From Nevskiaceae bacterium (GTDB lineage Bacteria; Pseudomonadota; Gammaproteobacteria; Nevskiales; Nevskiaceae): a stretch of 64,000 nucleotides of DNA. The translations under genes and the position numbers were made by a program. The stretch covers positions 186,001-250,000 of the forward strand of contig SCRT01000001.1 of assembly GCA_004298465.1 (NCBI GenBank), in the 5' to 3' direction. The notes beneath the pieces were generated by a model. That model was not told where the DNA came from. It did no database searches and saw only the letters and a list, made by a program, of their open reading frames with translations. This document shows positions 1 to 8,073 of this stretch, piece by piece (the stretch's first letter is position 1; each line of letters begins with the position of its first letter).

Positions 1-195
1 GTCAGTGCGGCCGGCTATGAGCTGAAGCTGCGCGTTTCCCACGATGGCGGCGTGAACTTCGCCGCGCCCGAGGCGCTCGCACAGTCCGCGGCCGCGGTGT
101 ATTCGCCGCAACTGCTGGTCCGCGATGGGCGTGCCTACGTGGCGTGGAACACGGCTGAAGGCTTCCGGCTCGTGGCTGTGGAGCCGCAACGATGA
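1..195 (+). CDS. C-terminal end of a BNR/sialidase-like protein (partial)
   Basis: An open frame enters from the left edge and stops at TGA 193-195, giving about 64 residues. It contains SHDGGVNF, which resembles the Asp-box (SxDxGxxW) of BNR/sialidase beta-propellers, followed by short beta-rich stretches (YSPQLLVRDGRAYVAWNT). This is what is expected of the last blades of an exported propeller protein, but the catalytic part lies outside the window, so the function cannot be stated. The stop overlaps the start of the next gene (ATGA at 192-195), so the two are probably translated together. Confidence 0.5.
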   Translation, partial: VSAAGYELKLRVSHDGGVNFAAPEALAQSAAAVYSPQLLVRDGRAYVAWNTAEGFRLVAVEPQR

Positions 196-689
196 CCCGC
201 ATGAAACAGATCCTTGTCGCGCTGTTGCTGGCTGCCGGCGGCCCCGCGCTCGCAGCTGGGGCGGGCGTGCAGCCGCTTGGTGCACAGCAGGTAGCGCAGC
301 TCGTGGCGCCGCCGGCCCACGGTGAACGCATCATCATGTTCTGGGCGCTGTCCTGCGCCTACTGCGAACCGAACATGGAAGCGCTGGCGAAGCTGCAGCG
401 CACCCACGCGCAGGACATCGAATTCGTCACTGTCGCGACGGACGACATCCGGCATTACGGCGCGGACATCGACCAGCGCCTGCAAGACGCCGGCATGGCC
501 GGCTACCCGGCGTGGGCGTATACCGAGGCCACGCCGCAGCGGCTGAATTTCCTCATCGACCCGGAGTGGGGTGGCGAGACGCCGCGCACGCTCGTCGTGC
601 TGGCAGATGGCCGGCGCTCGGCCGTCAGCGGCCGTCTGACGGCCGCGGAACTCGGCCAGTTGTGGCCGCTGCCGGACGCAAGGCACTGA
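192..689 (+). CDS. Exported thioredoxin-fold protein (TlpA/DsbE-like)
   Basis: A 165-residue protein with a cleavable signal peptide (charged MTRMKQ, then a hydrophobic stretch to the AAGA region near residue 24). FWALSCAYCEPN carries a CxxC redox pair (C55-A-Y-C58) in the position used by TlpA/ResA/DsbE-type periplasmic thioredoxins. The rest (VTVATDDIRHYG, then TPRTLVVLADGRRSAVSGRLT) fits the later strands of the fold, although the usual cis-Pro is displaced. It probably supplies or removes electrons for a periplasmic partner. The four-base overlap with the BNR-like gene suggests they act together. Exact substrate unknown. Confidence 0.75.
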   Translation: MTRMKQILVALLLAAGGPALAAGAGVQPLGAQQVAQLVAPPAHGERIIMFWALSCAYCEPNMEALAKLQRTHAQDIEFVTVATDDIRHYGADIDQRLQDAGMAGYPAWAYTEATPQRLNFLIDPEWGGETPRTLVVLADGRRSAVSGRLTAAELGQLWPLPDARH

Positions 690-709
690 CGCGCGGCAGC
701 CGCAGGAGG

Positions 710-901
710 ATGTCGCCGGCAGGCCGGCTCCTACGACAACGCCGCCTTCGCAGGCGCGTGCCCGCACGCGACCCGTCGAAGCACGAACCCCGATGGTTGT
801 AGGAGCGCGCCCGCACGCGACAACCACAGTGGAAAACGGTCGCCGGCAGGCCGGCTCCTACAACCGAAACGCCCCGTCGTAGGAGTGTGCCTGCACGCGA
901 C
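710..901. repeat. REP-like inverted repeat cluster
   Basis: Four related units lie in the gap between the thioredoxin-like gene and the SCO1 gene. Two carry GCCGGCTCCTAC (about 713-735 and 840-860) and two carry the opposite-strand form GTAGGAG followed by a C/G-rich tail ending CACGCGAC (about 796-821 and 876-901). The alternation of orientations is that of repetitive extragenic palindromes in Gammaproteobacteria. They lie between converging genes and could act as a shared 3' end or mRNA stabiliser. Confidence 0.7.
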
Positions 902-929
902 CCGTTCACCGCCGCCGCGCGACAGGCTG

Positions 930-1571
930 TCAGCCGGCGTTGATGAGGCGCTTCAGGTCGGCCTCGTATTCCGCAGGCGTGTTGGCGCCGGTGCCGAGCA
1001 GTCGGGCGTTGCCGTCCGGCCCAAAGATGAACACGGCGCTGGAGTGGTTGACGATATAGTCGCCGTTCGCCTCTGGTTTTTCGTAGCCGTAACCCACGCG
1101 GTAGCGTTTCGCGAGCGCCGTGGTCTGTGCCGATGTGCCGCGCAACCCGATGAAATGATCCTTGTCGAAGGCTGCGACGTAGGTCTTGAGCACCGGCAGG
1201 GTATCGCGGGCCGGGTCCACGGTGATGAACAGCACGCGCACATCGCGGGCCTTGTCGCCAAGCTTGCGGATGACGCCGGCAAGTTCGGCCAACGTCGTGG
1301 GGCAGACGTCCGGGCAGTGGGTGTAGCCGAAGTAGACGAGCACGATCTTGCCGCGTAGATCCGCTGCGGTTTCCGTGCCACCGTTTGTGCTCTCCAGCGA
1401 GAACTTCAGTGGTTCGACGATGTGCGTCACGTTCGACAGTTGCCATTTCGCTTGTTGCTGGCAGGCGCCGAGCGTAGCGGCGGCAACGAGCGCCGCTACG
1501 AGGAGCGGCAAGCGCCGGAGGAGGTTGGAAAAACGGGAGCAGGTGTGGAGCATCGGAATGGAAAGCGGCAT
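930..1571 (-). CDS. SCO1/SenC family copper-binding lipoprotein
   Basis: A 213-residue SCO1/SenC/PrrC protein, which delivers copper to the CuA site of cytochrome c oxidase or acts as a thiol reductase there. The copper site is complete: HCPDVC gives C86 and C90, and the distal histidine is H176 in YIVNHSS. The N-terminus has a hydrophobic segment ending in LGAC (C37), so the mature protein is a lipoprotein on the periplasmic face. Start chosen at 1571; an ATG at 1553 is also possible, while the frame extending further upstream lacks family similarity. It is divergent from ctaG, with which it shares a short promoter region, and both serve oxidase assembly. Confidence 0.9.
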   Translation of the reverse strand: MPLSIPMLHTCSRFSNLLRRLPLLVAALVAAATLGACQQQAKWQLSNVTHIVEPLKFSLESTNGGTETAADLRGKIVLVYFGYTHCPDVCPTTLAELAGVIRKLGDKARDVRVLFITVDPARDTLPVLKTYVAAFDKDHFIGLRGTSAQTTALAKRYRVGYGYEKPEANGDYIVNHSSAVFIFGPDGNARLLGTGANTPAEYEADLKRLINAG

Positions 1572-1656
1572 GCGCTGGCTTTGACTGTGGCCGGATGCTA
1601 TCGTTCCGCACCGATTTCTGCACCTGCCGCTTGCGGCGCCTGTCCTCAGCCTGGCA

Positions 1657-2616
1657 ATGCCTGCTTCCCGTTTTACCCGCTTTTTTGCGCTGTGGTCCGG
1701 CCTGTCGGCGATGCTGCTGCCGCTGTCTGCCGCCGCTTCCACGCCTGCCGACCTCGGGCCGGGCATCCTGCTGCCGTGGCAGTTCTCCCCCATCGTCTTC
1801 GGTTGCGTCGCGCTGGCGCTCGGCGTGTATGTGAATGGCCTGCGCGTGCGCGTGGTGGCCGGGCGGCGCTGCGGCATCGCGCGCCCGTTCATGTTCATCC
1901 TCGGCGTGTTGCTGATCTACGGCGTGCTGCAGACGCGCTTCGACTACTGGGCGCAGCACATGTTCTATTTCCACCGCCTGCAGCACCTCGTGCTGCTGCA
2001 CCTCGGGCCGTTCCTCGTGGCCTTGTCGGTGCCGGGGCGCGTGCTGCGCGACGGCCTGCCGCACCGCTTGCGCGAGCATGGCGCGGATGCGCTGCTGGAC
2101 AGCACCGGGTTTGCCAGCCTGCGGCGTTTCCTGCTCAGCCCGTGGCGGCTACCCCTGCTGTTCATCGCCGGGATCGCAGTGTGGCTGGAACCGACCGTGC
2201 ACTACTACGCGATGCTGAGCTGGCAGCTCTATGACTTCATGAACCTGAGTGTGGTGGCCACCGGCCTGCTGTTCTGGGCGCTGGTGCTGGACCCGGAACC
2301 CGCGCCGCCTGCGCGCATCGGCTACGGTCAGCGTATCCTCGTGCTCGTCGCCGTGATCTTTCCGCAGATCGTCATCGGCGCCATCCTCAGCCTGTCGCGC
2401 CACGACCTCTACAATGTCTACGGCATCTGCGGTCGCCTGTATCCCCTGAGCCCGGTGACCGACCAGCAGATCGGCGGCCTGCTGATCTGGGGCCCCGGCA
2501 GCATGATGAGCGTGATCGGCATGCTCGTCGTGCTGTCGCACATCAACGGCCGCCGCCGCGCTGCACGTTTCTATGCGCCGCGAACCCATTCCAAGCTTGT
2601 CGAGAGTTCTTCATGA
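1657..2616 (+). CDS. CtaG-type cytochrome c oxidase assembly factor (caa3_CtaG)
   Basis: A 319-residue polytopic membrane protein of the caa3_CtaG family, which supports copper insertion into the oxidase catalytic subunit. Seven or so hydrophobic segments are visible, starting with WQFSPIVFGCVALALGVYV. Family hallmarks include histidines near the membrane (HMFYFHRLQHLVLLHLGPFLVAL), a WLEPTVHYYAMLSWQLYDFMN segment and a C-terminal DQQIGGLLIWGPGSMM. Not related in sequence to the smaller CtaG/Cox11. The gene overlaps the DsbG-like gene by ATGA, and together with SCO1 and the PCuAC chaperone nearby it forms a copper/oxidase maturation group. Confidence 0.88.
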   Translation: MPASRFTRFFALWSGLSAMLLPLSAAASTPADLGPGILLPWQFSPIVFGCVALALGVYVNGLRVRVVAGRRCGIARPFMFILGVLLIYGVLQTRFDYWAQHMFYFHRLQHLVLLHLGPFLVALSVPGRVLRDGLPHRLREHGADALLDSTGFASLRRFLLSPWRLPLLFIAGIAVWLEPTVHYYAMLSWQLYDFMNLSVVATGLLFWALVLDPEPAPPARIGYGQRILVLVAVIFPQIVIGAILSLSRHDLYNVYGICGRLYPLSPVTDQQIGGLLIWGPGSMMSVIGMLVVLSHINGRRRAARFYAPRTHSKLVESSS

Positions 2617-3425
2617 ATCAGCAATTCCGCTTGCGTACCCTCGTTGCCGCGTGTTGTCTGTCGATGGTGTCGCTGTCCGCCTGTGCTTCAGGGACCAGCG
2701 AGGCGACGCCGACGAAACTGCCGGCGGCGCTGCAGGAACTTGTGAGCAACGGCCGTGTCGAGGTGTTGCAGCAGTTTGCGACGGAAGTCCCAAACCTCAC
2801 GGGGTATGTCGTCAAGCATGGCGGGAAGGCGGAAATCATCTATGGCATCGACGACCACCTGATTGTCGGCCAGCTCATTTCCGCGCAAGGTACGGACCTG
2901 ACGGCGAGCTATGGCAGCCAGTATCTGCCGAAGCCGGATTACGCGGCGGCGGTGAAGGCGCTGAACGCGGCCGGGCATCTGGTTTCGGAAGGCGCGGCGA
3001 AGGCCCCGACGCTGTACGCGATCGTCGACCCCGACTGCATCTTCTGCCACCACCTCTTTGATGCGACGCGCGCGCCGGTGGCAGCTGGCACGCTGCGCAT
3101 GGAATGGGTGGTGGTGGGGTTTCTGAAGTCGTCGAGCGCCGGCCGGGCGGCTGCAATTCTCGATGCGTCCGATCCGCTGGCGGCGCTGAAGAAGAATTAC
3201 GAGAACTTCGATGCGCCGCACGAGGAAGGCGGTACACCGCCCACCAAGCCCGACGCCGCAACGCTGGCGCTGCTCAAGACCCACCTCAAGGTGATGAACG
3301 ACGTGGAAGGCAACGGTACGCCGACGCTGCTCTACAAGGGCGCGAACGGCAAATGGGCCGCCCACATTGGTTTTCCTCCACCGGCGTGGCTGAAGGCATT
3401 CCAGGCCGGCAAGCCGGTGGGCTGA
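2613..3425 (+). CDS. dsbG: DsbG-like thiol:disulfide interchange lipoprotein
   Basis: A 270-residue protein with DsbC/DsbG architecture: N-terminal dimerisation region (about residues 35-115, with LTGYVVKHGGKAEIIYGIDDHLIVGQL), then a thioredoxin domain with active site DCIFCHH (C142, C145) and the cis-Pro loop GNGTPTLLY. The signal sequence ends in LSAC (C24), suggesting lipidation, which is unusual since DsbG is normally soluble in the periplasm. It probably isomerises or reduces disulfides of exported proteins; next to SCO1 and CtaG it may keep copper-site cysteines reduced. Start ATG overlaps the ctaG stop. The gene ends just before the repeat at 3428. Confidence 0.85.
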   Translation: MNQQFRLRTLVAACCLSMVSLSACASGTSEATPTKLPAALQELVSNGRVEVLQQFATEVPNLTGYVVKHGGKAEIIYGIDDHLIVGQLISAQGTDLTASYGSQYLPKPDYAAAVKALNAAGHLVSEGAAKAPTLYAIVDPDCIFCHHLFDATRAPVAAGTLRMEWVVVGFLKSSSAGRAAAILDASDPLAALKKNYENFDAPHEEGGTPPTKPDAATLALLKTHLKVMNDVEGNGTPTLLYKGANGKWAAHIGFPPPAWLKAFQAGKPVG

Positions 3426-3427
3426 GG

Positions 3428-3520
3428 CTTAGGGAAACTGAAACTCTGAATAACCTGCTGCGCTCGACATCTCGCGCGATCTGCCTTCGCTCGCGACGGT
3501 TATTCAGAGTTTCCTTAGGG
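3428..3520. repeat. Short palindromic element (MITE-like), copy A
   Basis: Terminal inverted repeats GAAACTCTGAATAACC (3440-3455) and its complement (3498-3513) flank about 42 bp. CTTAGGG occurs directly outside both ends (3428-3434 and 3514-3520), a possible target duplication. A second copy with the same termini and inner sequence lies at 7817-8060. It sits between the converging dsbG-like and PCuAC genes and its right edge contains the PCuAC stop codon. No transposase is inside, so it would be non-autonomous. Confidence 0.7.
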
Positions 3521-3982
3521 CCCCGTCGCGTCTGCTGGCTTGAGCGCGAATTCCACCGGCAATGTCGTGGTATCCGCGAAGTGCAGCGTGATGGTGGCCT
3601 GCCCGCCGGCCGCCAACGGCGCGTGCGCGCCTTCCAGCATCAGGTGGTAGCCACCGGGGGCAAACGCGACTTGCCCGTGGGGCGGGACCGTGACGCTGCC
3701 CACCATCGACATCGTGGCCTCGCCGTGTTCGCCGCGGCTGCGGTGCATCATCACCATGTGCCATGACGGCGAAGTGGCAGCGGTCAGCGTCGCCGAGCGA
3801 GCGCTGTCGTTGACGAGCGTGAAATAGCCGGCGGCGGGCAGCGTGCCGGGCAACAGGCGCACCCAGGCGTTTTCCACGTGAAGGGCGGGCGGCGGCACAG
3901 GCTGGGGTGAAATTTGAGCGTGGGCGCCGAACACCCAGCAAGCGATGAACGCGGCGCTGGCGATGCGGGACAGGAATTTCAT
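3515..3982 (-). CDS. Periplasmic copper chaperone, PCu(A)C family
   Basis: A 155-residue exported protein with a signal peptide cleaved near HAQ (residue 23). It has the PCu(A)C Cu(I) site: WHMVMMH (H75-H80 region), downstream methionines in TMSMVG (M91, M93), and PGGYHLML (H113, M115), in the H-M...M...HxM order of the family. The role is Cu(I) transfer to the CuA centre of cytochrome oxidase, usually together with SCO1, whose gene is 2 kb away. It converges on the dsbG-like gene. Its stop codon falls in the edge of repeat copy A, so insertion of that element may have set the C-terminus. Confidence 0.9.
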   Translation of the reverse strand: MKFLSRIASAAFIACWVFGAHAQISPQPVPPPALHVENAWVRLLPGTLPAAGYFTLVNDSARSATLTAATSPSWHMVMMHRSRGEHGEATMSMVGSVTVPPHGQVAFAPGGYHLMLEGAHAPLAAGGQATITLHFADTTTLPVEFALKPADATGP

Positions 3983-3993
3983 GAATCGCTCCG

Positions 3994-4482
3994 TCAGACC
4001 GTCGCAGTGTCGGACTGCAGCGTTTCGTCGATGCGCGCGGCGAGGATGGGAATGAAACGCTCCGCTTCCAGCTCGATCGTGCCGCGCATCGACTTGTAGA
4101 AGCGCTGGTAGAGGGCGTGTTTCGAACCTGCTGCGCGAGCGTCCGCCACCCGCATCATGGCCGCTGTCGCTGACTCGCGGCGGGCGATGAGGAAGGCGCC
4201 GAAACTCGCAGCACCGTTACCGCCGCTTCGGCGATAATCATCGTAAAGGGGTTGCAGGGCGGCAATGAATTCCGGCAGCAGGCGCGTCATGCCATGGGTC
4301 AGGATGTCGGGTCGCGTTGCGGTCAGCATGCTGACACTGGTGCGGAGCGCGATGCCTTTGAGCCCGGGGCTGCCGTCGATACGCTCCTGGACGAGGTTGA
4401 CGAATTCCGCGCTGAGTTGAGCGGTATTTTCCGGCGTCAGGATCCGGGCTGCGAGCGAAGGGACTGTTTTCGAGGAAGCCAC
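3994..4482 (-). CDS. Uncharacterised helical protein (DUF6918-like)
   Basis: A predicted 162-residue, mostly helical cytoplasmic protein starting from GTG 4482 (VASSKTVPSLAARIL). It matches what I recall of the DUF6918 family (SLAARILTPENTAQLSAEFVNLVQ, DILTHGMTRLLPEFI), found in Xanthomonadales and actinobacteria and without known function; the assignment is from memory. The open frame continues upstream across the divergent kinase gene, but that extension reads as an antisense shadow. The start is 40 bp from that of the ABC1 kinase, so the two share a promoter region. Confidence 0.65.
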   Translation of the reverse strand: MASSKTVPSLAARILTPENTAQLSAEFVNLVQERIDGSPGLKGIALRTSVSMLTATRPDILTHGMTRLLPEFIAALQPLYDDYRRSGGNGAASFGAFLIARRESATAAMMRVADARAAGSKHALYQRFYKSMRGTIELEAERFIPILAARIDETLQSDTATV

Positions 4483-4521
4483 GTGACCGATCAGGATGGA
4501 AGAAAACCGGCAAAGCCTAGC

Positions 4522-5892
4522 ATGAGCCGCCTGAAAACGGGGGCGATCGAGCGCGACATCGCACTGACGCGGCTGGGGCTCGGAGCCGGCACGCAGATCG
4601 CGGCGCATTCCTTCTTCAACGTCTTCCGCAGCGCGGCGGGGCGCGAGGCCGCGAACCGCGACTTCTACGAGCGCCAGGCGCGCGTGCTGGCCGACCAGCT
4701 CGGGCAGCTCAAGGGCGGCGTGATGAAGGCTGGGCAGATGCTGTCGCTGTACGGGCAGTATTTCCTGCCGCCGGAAGCGGTGGCGGTGCTTTCCGAGCTG
4801 CAGGATTCCACGCAGCCGGTGGACTGGGCGGTCGTGGAGCCGGTGCTGGAGCGCGCCATCGGCCGCGCGCGGATGGCGGAGCTCGACATCGATCCGGCGC
4901 CGATCGGGGCGGCATCGCTTGGCCAGGTCCACTGCGCGTACCGTAAGTCCGACGGATTGAAGCTGGCGGTGAAGATCCAGTACCCCGGCGTGGCCGCGGC
5001 AATCGACAGCGACGTGAATTCACTCTCCAAGGTCGTGATGTTCACGCGCATCGCGCCGAAAGGGTTGAACCTTATTCCGGTGTTCTCCGAGGTGCGCGAG
5101 ATGCTGCACCGCGAAGTCGACTACGTCGCGGAGCGGCACTTCACGCAGGACTACTGCCGCCGGCTGGGGCCGGATCTGCGCTTCGTGGTGCCGCGCGTGC
5201 TGGAACGATACAGTGGCCCGGAGGTTCTGACCACAACGTTCGAGGAAGGCGTCAGCGTCCGCGACCCTAGCGTGCAGGCCTTGCCGCAGGCGCGCCGCGA
5301 CCGATTGGGGCGCACGATGGTGGAGCTGTTCCTGACTGAATTCCTGGTCTGGCACCAGGTGCAGTCCGACCCGCATTTCGGCAATTACCGCTTCCGCCTC
5401 GGCATGGCGAAGGATGGCTCGGAAGACCGCATCGTGTTGCTGGATTTCGGTGCCACGCGCACGTTCAAACCGGAATTCGTGCGTCGTTATGCGGGTATCG
5501 TGAGTGGTGCGGTGGCGCGCGACAGGGGCCGCATCCTCGATGGCGCGGCCGGCATCGGATTGATGCACGAGAACTTCCCGGCCGATGTGCTCGACGGCTT
5601 CGTGCGGATGTGCGAGCTGATCGTCGAGCCGTTCAACGACCACGCGCGTGATGGCACGCCGCCGGAACTGCTGAACGCAAAAGGCGAGTACTGCTGGGGG
5701 CGCTCCGATCTCGTCGTGCGTGTCGGCAACGTCGCGGCACGCAACGCGCTGTCGCGCTACTTCCGCATCCCGCCGCGCGAAATCATCTTCCTGCATCGCC
5801 GCCTGGCGGGTGTGTTCGTGCTGTGTACGGTGCTGAACGCCGAGTTCAATGCCCGCGACATGCTGCTGGCGGCGCTCGACAAGGCGCGTTGA
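4522..5892 (+). CDS. ABC1/ADCK/UbiB family atypical kinase (AarF-like)
   Basis: A 456-residue ABC1 family protein (UbiB/COQ8 type). Diagnostic motifs: KxGQ in GGVMKAGQMLS (K69-Q72), which replaces the usual glycine-rich loop; PIGAASLGQVH (Ala-rich loop); AVKIQYPGV (ATP-binding lysine); a catalytic segment QSDPHFGNY; and VLLDFGATRTF (DFG). Relatives act as ATPases in ubiquinone or other lipid handling rather than as protein kinases. Start at ATG 4522; a GTG at 4483 would add 13 residues. No ubiquinone genes are nearby, so a role in ubiquinone synthesis is not established. No clear terminal membrane anchor, unlike UbiB. Confidence 0.87.
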   Translation: MSRLKTGAIERDIALTRLGLGAGTQIAAHSFFNVFRSAAGREAANRDFYERQARVLADQLGQLKGGVMKAGQMLSLYGQYFLPPEAVAVLSELQDSTQPVDWAVVEPVLERAIGRARMAELDIDPAPIGAASLGQVHCAYRKSDGLKLAVKIQYPGVAAAIDSDVNSLSKVVMFTRIAPKGLNLIPVFSEVREMLHREVDYVAERHFTQDYCRRLGPDLRFVVPRVLERYSGPEVLTTTFEEGVSVRDPSVQALPQARRDRLGRTMVELFLTEFLVWHQVQSDPHFGNYRFRLGMAKDGSEDRIVLLDFGATRTFKPEFVRRYAGIVSGAVARDRGRILDGAAGIGLMHENFPADVLDGFVRMCELIVEPFNDHARDGTPPELLNAKGEYCWGRSDLVVRVGNVAARNALSRYFRIPPREIIFLHRRLAGVFVLCTVLNAEFNARDMLLAALDKAR

Positions 5893-6018
5893 GGCCGGGC
5901 TCGCAAGTCTGGCGGGCGGACGGCGAAGCCAGTAATATCTAGACCTCTCGCGGCGCTGGCGGGGACGGTCTCCGGTGGCGGATGCACGAGGGAAACCGGT
6001 CAATCAAAGGGGCAACAG

Positions 6019-7374
6019 ATGATGAAGCTTTCATTGCTGGCAGCTGCGCTGACGCTGGCCGTGGCGGCGCCGCAGCTTTCCGCCAACGTCGGCGCGGACC
6101 AGGCGGCAAAGCTGGGCGGTGAACTGACGCCGGTAGGCGCGACGAAAGCGGCGAGCAAGGATGGCACGGTGCCGGCGTGGGACGGCGGGTTGCCGAAGAA
6201 CGGACCGCTCAAGGACTTCTACCCGCACCCCGAGCCGTTGATGAGCGACAAGGTGCTGTTCGTCGTCAACCACGAAAACTACACGAAATATGCGCAATAT
6301 CTGAGCGAGGGTTCCAAGGAGCTGCTCAAGCGCTATCCGGACTACGTGCTCAACGTCTATCCGGCGCGCCGTACCGTGTCGTGGCCGGCCTTCATCTACG
6401 AATCCACGAAGAAGAACGCCACCACCTGCCAGCTGCAGGGCACGGACGATCTCATCAACTGCACGCAAGGTTTCCCGTTCCCGATTCCCACGAACGGTGC
6501 GGAAGTGGTCTGGAACCACAAGCTGAAATGGCGCGGCGACAACGTGCGCCGCTACAACAACCAGCTGATCGTGCAGCCGGACGGTTCCTACCAGCGCACC
6601 ACGCTGATCGAGGACGTGCGCTTCATGTACGCAAACAAGGAACATCCCGGCACGCTGAACGCCAATGACCACGACTACCTGAACTACCTGTCGGAAACCG
6701 TGGCGCCGCCGCGCACGGCAGGCACGTTCATTCTCGTGCATGACCGCACCGGCGAGGGCAACCAGGGCCGCGTGGCGTGGCTGTACAGCCCCGGCCTGCG
6801 GCGTATCCGCCGGGCGCCGAACGTGCAGTTCGACAACCCCTACCAGGGCACGGACGGCAACCAGTTCTACGACCAGGTCGACATGTTCAACGGTGCGCTG
6901 ACCCAGTACAACTGGAAGCTCGTTGGCAAGCGCGAAATGATCGTCGGCTACAACGACTACGCGATGAGCGAGAAGAACGTCTCGCTCAACGATCTCGTGC
7001 GTCCGCACCACCTGAACCAGGCGCTGCCGCGCTACGAGATCCACCGCGTGTGGGTGGTCGAGGCCGACCTGAAGCCGGGCAAGAGCCATGTGTTCAAGAA
7101 GCGCGTGATGTATGTCGACGAGGACTCCTGGAACATCTGCGCGGAAGACGACTACGACAACCGCGGCCAGCTCTACAAGTACAACGAGGGCTTTTCGACG
7201 TTCCTGCCGAGTGTGCAGACGGTCGGCGCCGTGCCGCAGGTCATCTACGACTTCGACAGCGGCCGCTACTTCGTGACGGCGGCCACGAACGACTCCAAGC
7301 CGAACGACTTTTCCATCACCTTCGCGCCGGACTACTTCACGCCGGCCGCCGTGCAGAAGCGCACGTTGCGTTGA
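6019..7374 (+). CDS. DUF1329 outer-membrane-associated lipid-binding-like protein
   Basis: A 451-residue DUF1329 protein with a Sec signal peptide (MMKLSLLAAALTLAVAAPQLSA). DUF1329 proteins have a LolB-like fold and occur with DUF1302 proteins and RND/MMPL transporters. Characteristic pieces are LTPVGATKAASKDGTVPAWDGG, VAWLYSPGLRRIRRAPNVQFD and EIHRVWVVEADLKPGKSHVFKKR. AAGGGG about 8 nt upstream is a good ribosome binding site. The function is probably transport of a hydrophobic compound in the periplasm or at the outer membrane. A distant paralogue lies at 58220-59605; before the ICE arrived only the DUF2970 and mutS genes separated the two. Confidence 0.85.
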   Translation: MMKLSLLAAALTLAVAAPQLSANVGADQAAKLGGELTPVGATKAASKDGTVPAWDGGLPKNGPLKDFYPHPEPLMSDKVLFVVNHENYTKYAQYLSEGSKELLKRYPDYVLNVYPARRTVSWPAFIYESTKKNATTCQLQGTDDLINCTQGFPFPIPTNGAEVVWNHKLKWRGDNVRRYNNQLIVQPDGSYQRTTLIEDVRFMYANKEHPGTLNANDHDYLNYLSETVAPPRTAGTFILVHDRTGEGNQGRVAWLYSPGLRRIRRAPNVQFDNPYQGTDGNQFYDQVDMFNGALTQYNWKLVGKREMIVGYNDYAMSEKNVSLNDLVRPHHLNQALPRYEIHRVWVVEADLKPGKSHVFKKRVMYVDEDSWNICAEDDYDNRGQLYKYNEGFSTFLPSVQTVGAVPQVIYDFDSGRYFVTAATNDSKPNDFSITFAPDYFTPAAVQKRTLR

Positions 7375-7394
7375 AGCGTGGTTGAAGCTGCCAG

Positions 7395-7424
7395 ACCGCC
7401 GGTGTCCGCACCGGCGGTTTTTTT
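7395..7424 (+). terminator. Rho-independent terminator
   Basis: A perfect 10-bp stem ACCGCCGGTG / CACCGGCGGT with loop TCCG, followed directly by a run of T (7418-7424). It lies 20 bp after the stop of the DUF1329 gene and ends that transcript before the DUF2970 gene. Confidence 0.92.
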
Positions 7425-7520
7425 GTGCGTGGGCCAGGGTGCGCGCAAGGCGGCGGGGGTACGGGCGCGGTGCGCATTGCGTATCATTCCAGCCTTCCCG
7501 TTTCCGGTTCGAGCTGCGCC

Positions 7521-7817
7521 ATGTCCGATCCTTCCCGTGACCGTGATTTCCCACCCCGTGAACTGTCGTCCGTGGAGGAATGGAAGCCGGGCGGGATTCC
7601 GCCGCACCAGCGGCTGACGTTCTGGCAGAGTGTGGTGGCCGTGCTGTCGGCCCTCTTCGGCGTGCGCAGCCGCGAAGGCTTCCGGCGTGACCTGACCTAC
7701 GGCAACCCGGTGTTCTTCATCCTCATCGGCTTCATCCTGTTCTGCCTGTTCATTGCTGCGCTGTGGATCTTCGTGCAGTTCCTGCTGATCTACCTGATCC
7801 ACCGCGAAGGGTTGTAG
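7521..7817 (+). CDS. DUF2970 small membrane protein
   Basis: A 98-residue protein: a polar N-terminus (SDPSRDRDFPPRELSSVEEW), a central FWQSVVAVLSALFGVRSREGFRRDL segment typical of DUF2970, and a strongly hydrophobic C-terminus (PVFFILIGFILFCLFIAALWIFVQF) that makes one or two transmembrane helices in the inner membrane. Function unknown. The gene starts after the terminator at 7424 and its stop (TAG 7815-7817) abuts repeat copy B. It converges on mutS. Confidence 0.8.
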   Translation: MSDPSRDRDFPPRELSSVEEWKPGGIPPHQRLTFWQSVVAVLSALFGVRSREGFRRDLTYGNPVFFILIGFILFCLFIAALWIFVQFLLIYLIHREGL

Positions 7818-8060
7818 GGAAACTCTGAATAACCTGCTGCGCTCGACATCCCGCGCGAGGGCGGTGCTTCAGCCTTGCCAGGTCGGTGGGTGCGTGACAG
7901 ATGTTGGCGCAAGCAAGGCTGAGTGCGCCCGCTCCCGCACCCACCGTTCCGGGCACCGTGTCGCGGGCGCAATCCTCATGTACCCCCACGTACACTCCGG
8001 TTCCTGCGCTCCGTCCTCGCGCGACCTGTCTTCGCTCGCGACGGTTATTCAGAGTTTCCT
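7817..8060. repeat. MITE-like element, copy B (long form)
   Basis: Termini GGAAACTCTGAATAACC (from 7818) and its complement (8043-8059), as in copy A. The first and last about 30 bp inside the termini match copy A, but about 150 bp of extra sequence lies between two TCGCGCGA-like words, so copy A looks like a deletion form. The extra part includes short palindromes such as GTACCCCCACGTAC. It fills the gap between the converging DUF2970 and mutS genes and may end transcription in both directions. Confidence 0.7.
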
Positions 8061-8073
8061 TGGCCGCGTCGCT

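Noticed and set aside
625..2079. 484-residue minus-strand frame across SCO1 and ctaG
   Set aside because: It spans two real genes in other frames and repeats, with a low-complexity His/Arg-rich product.
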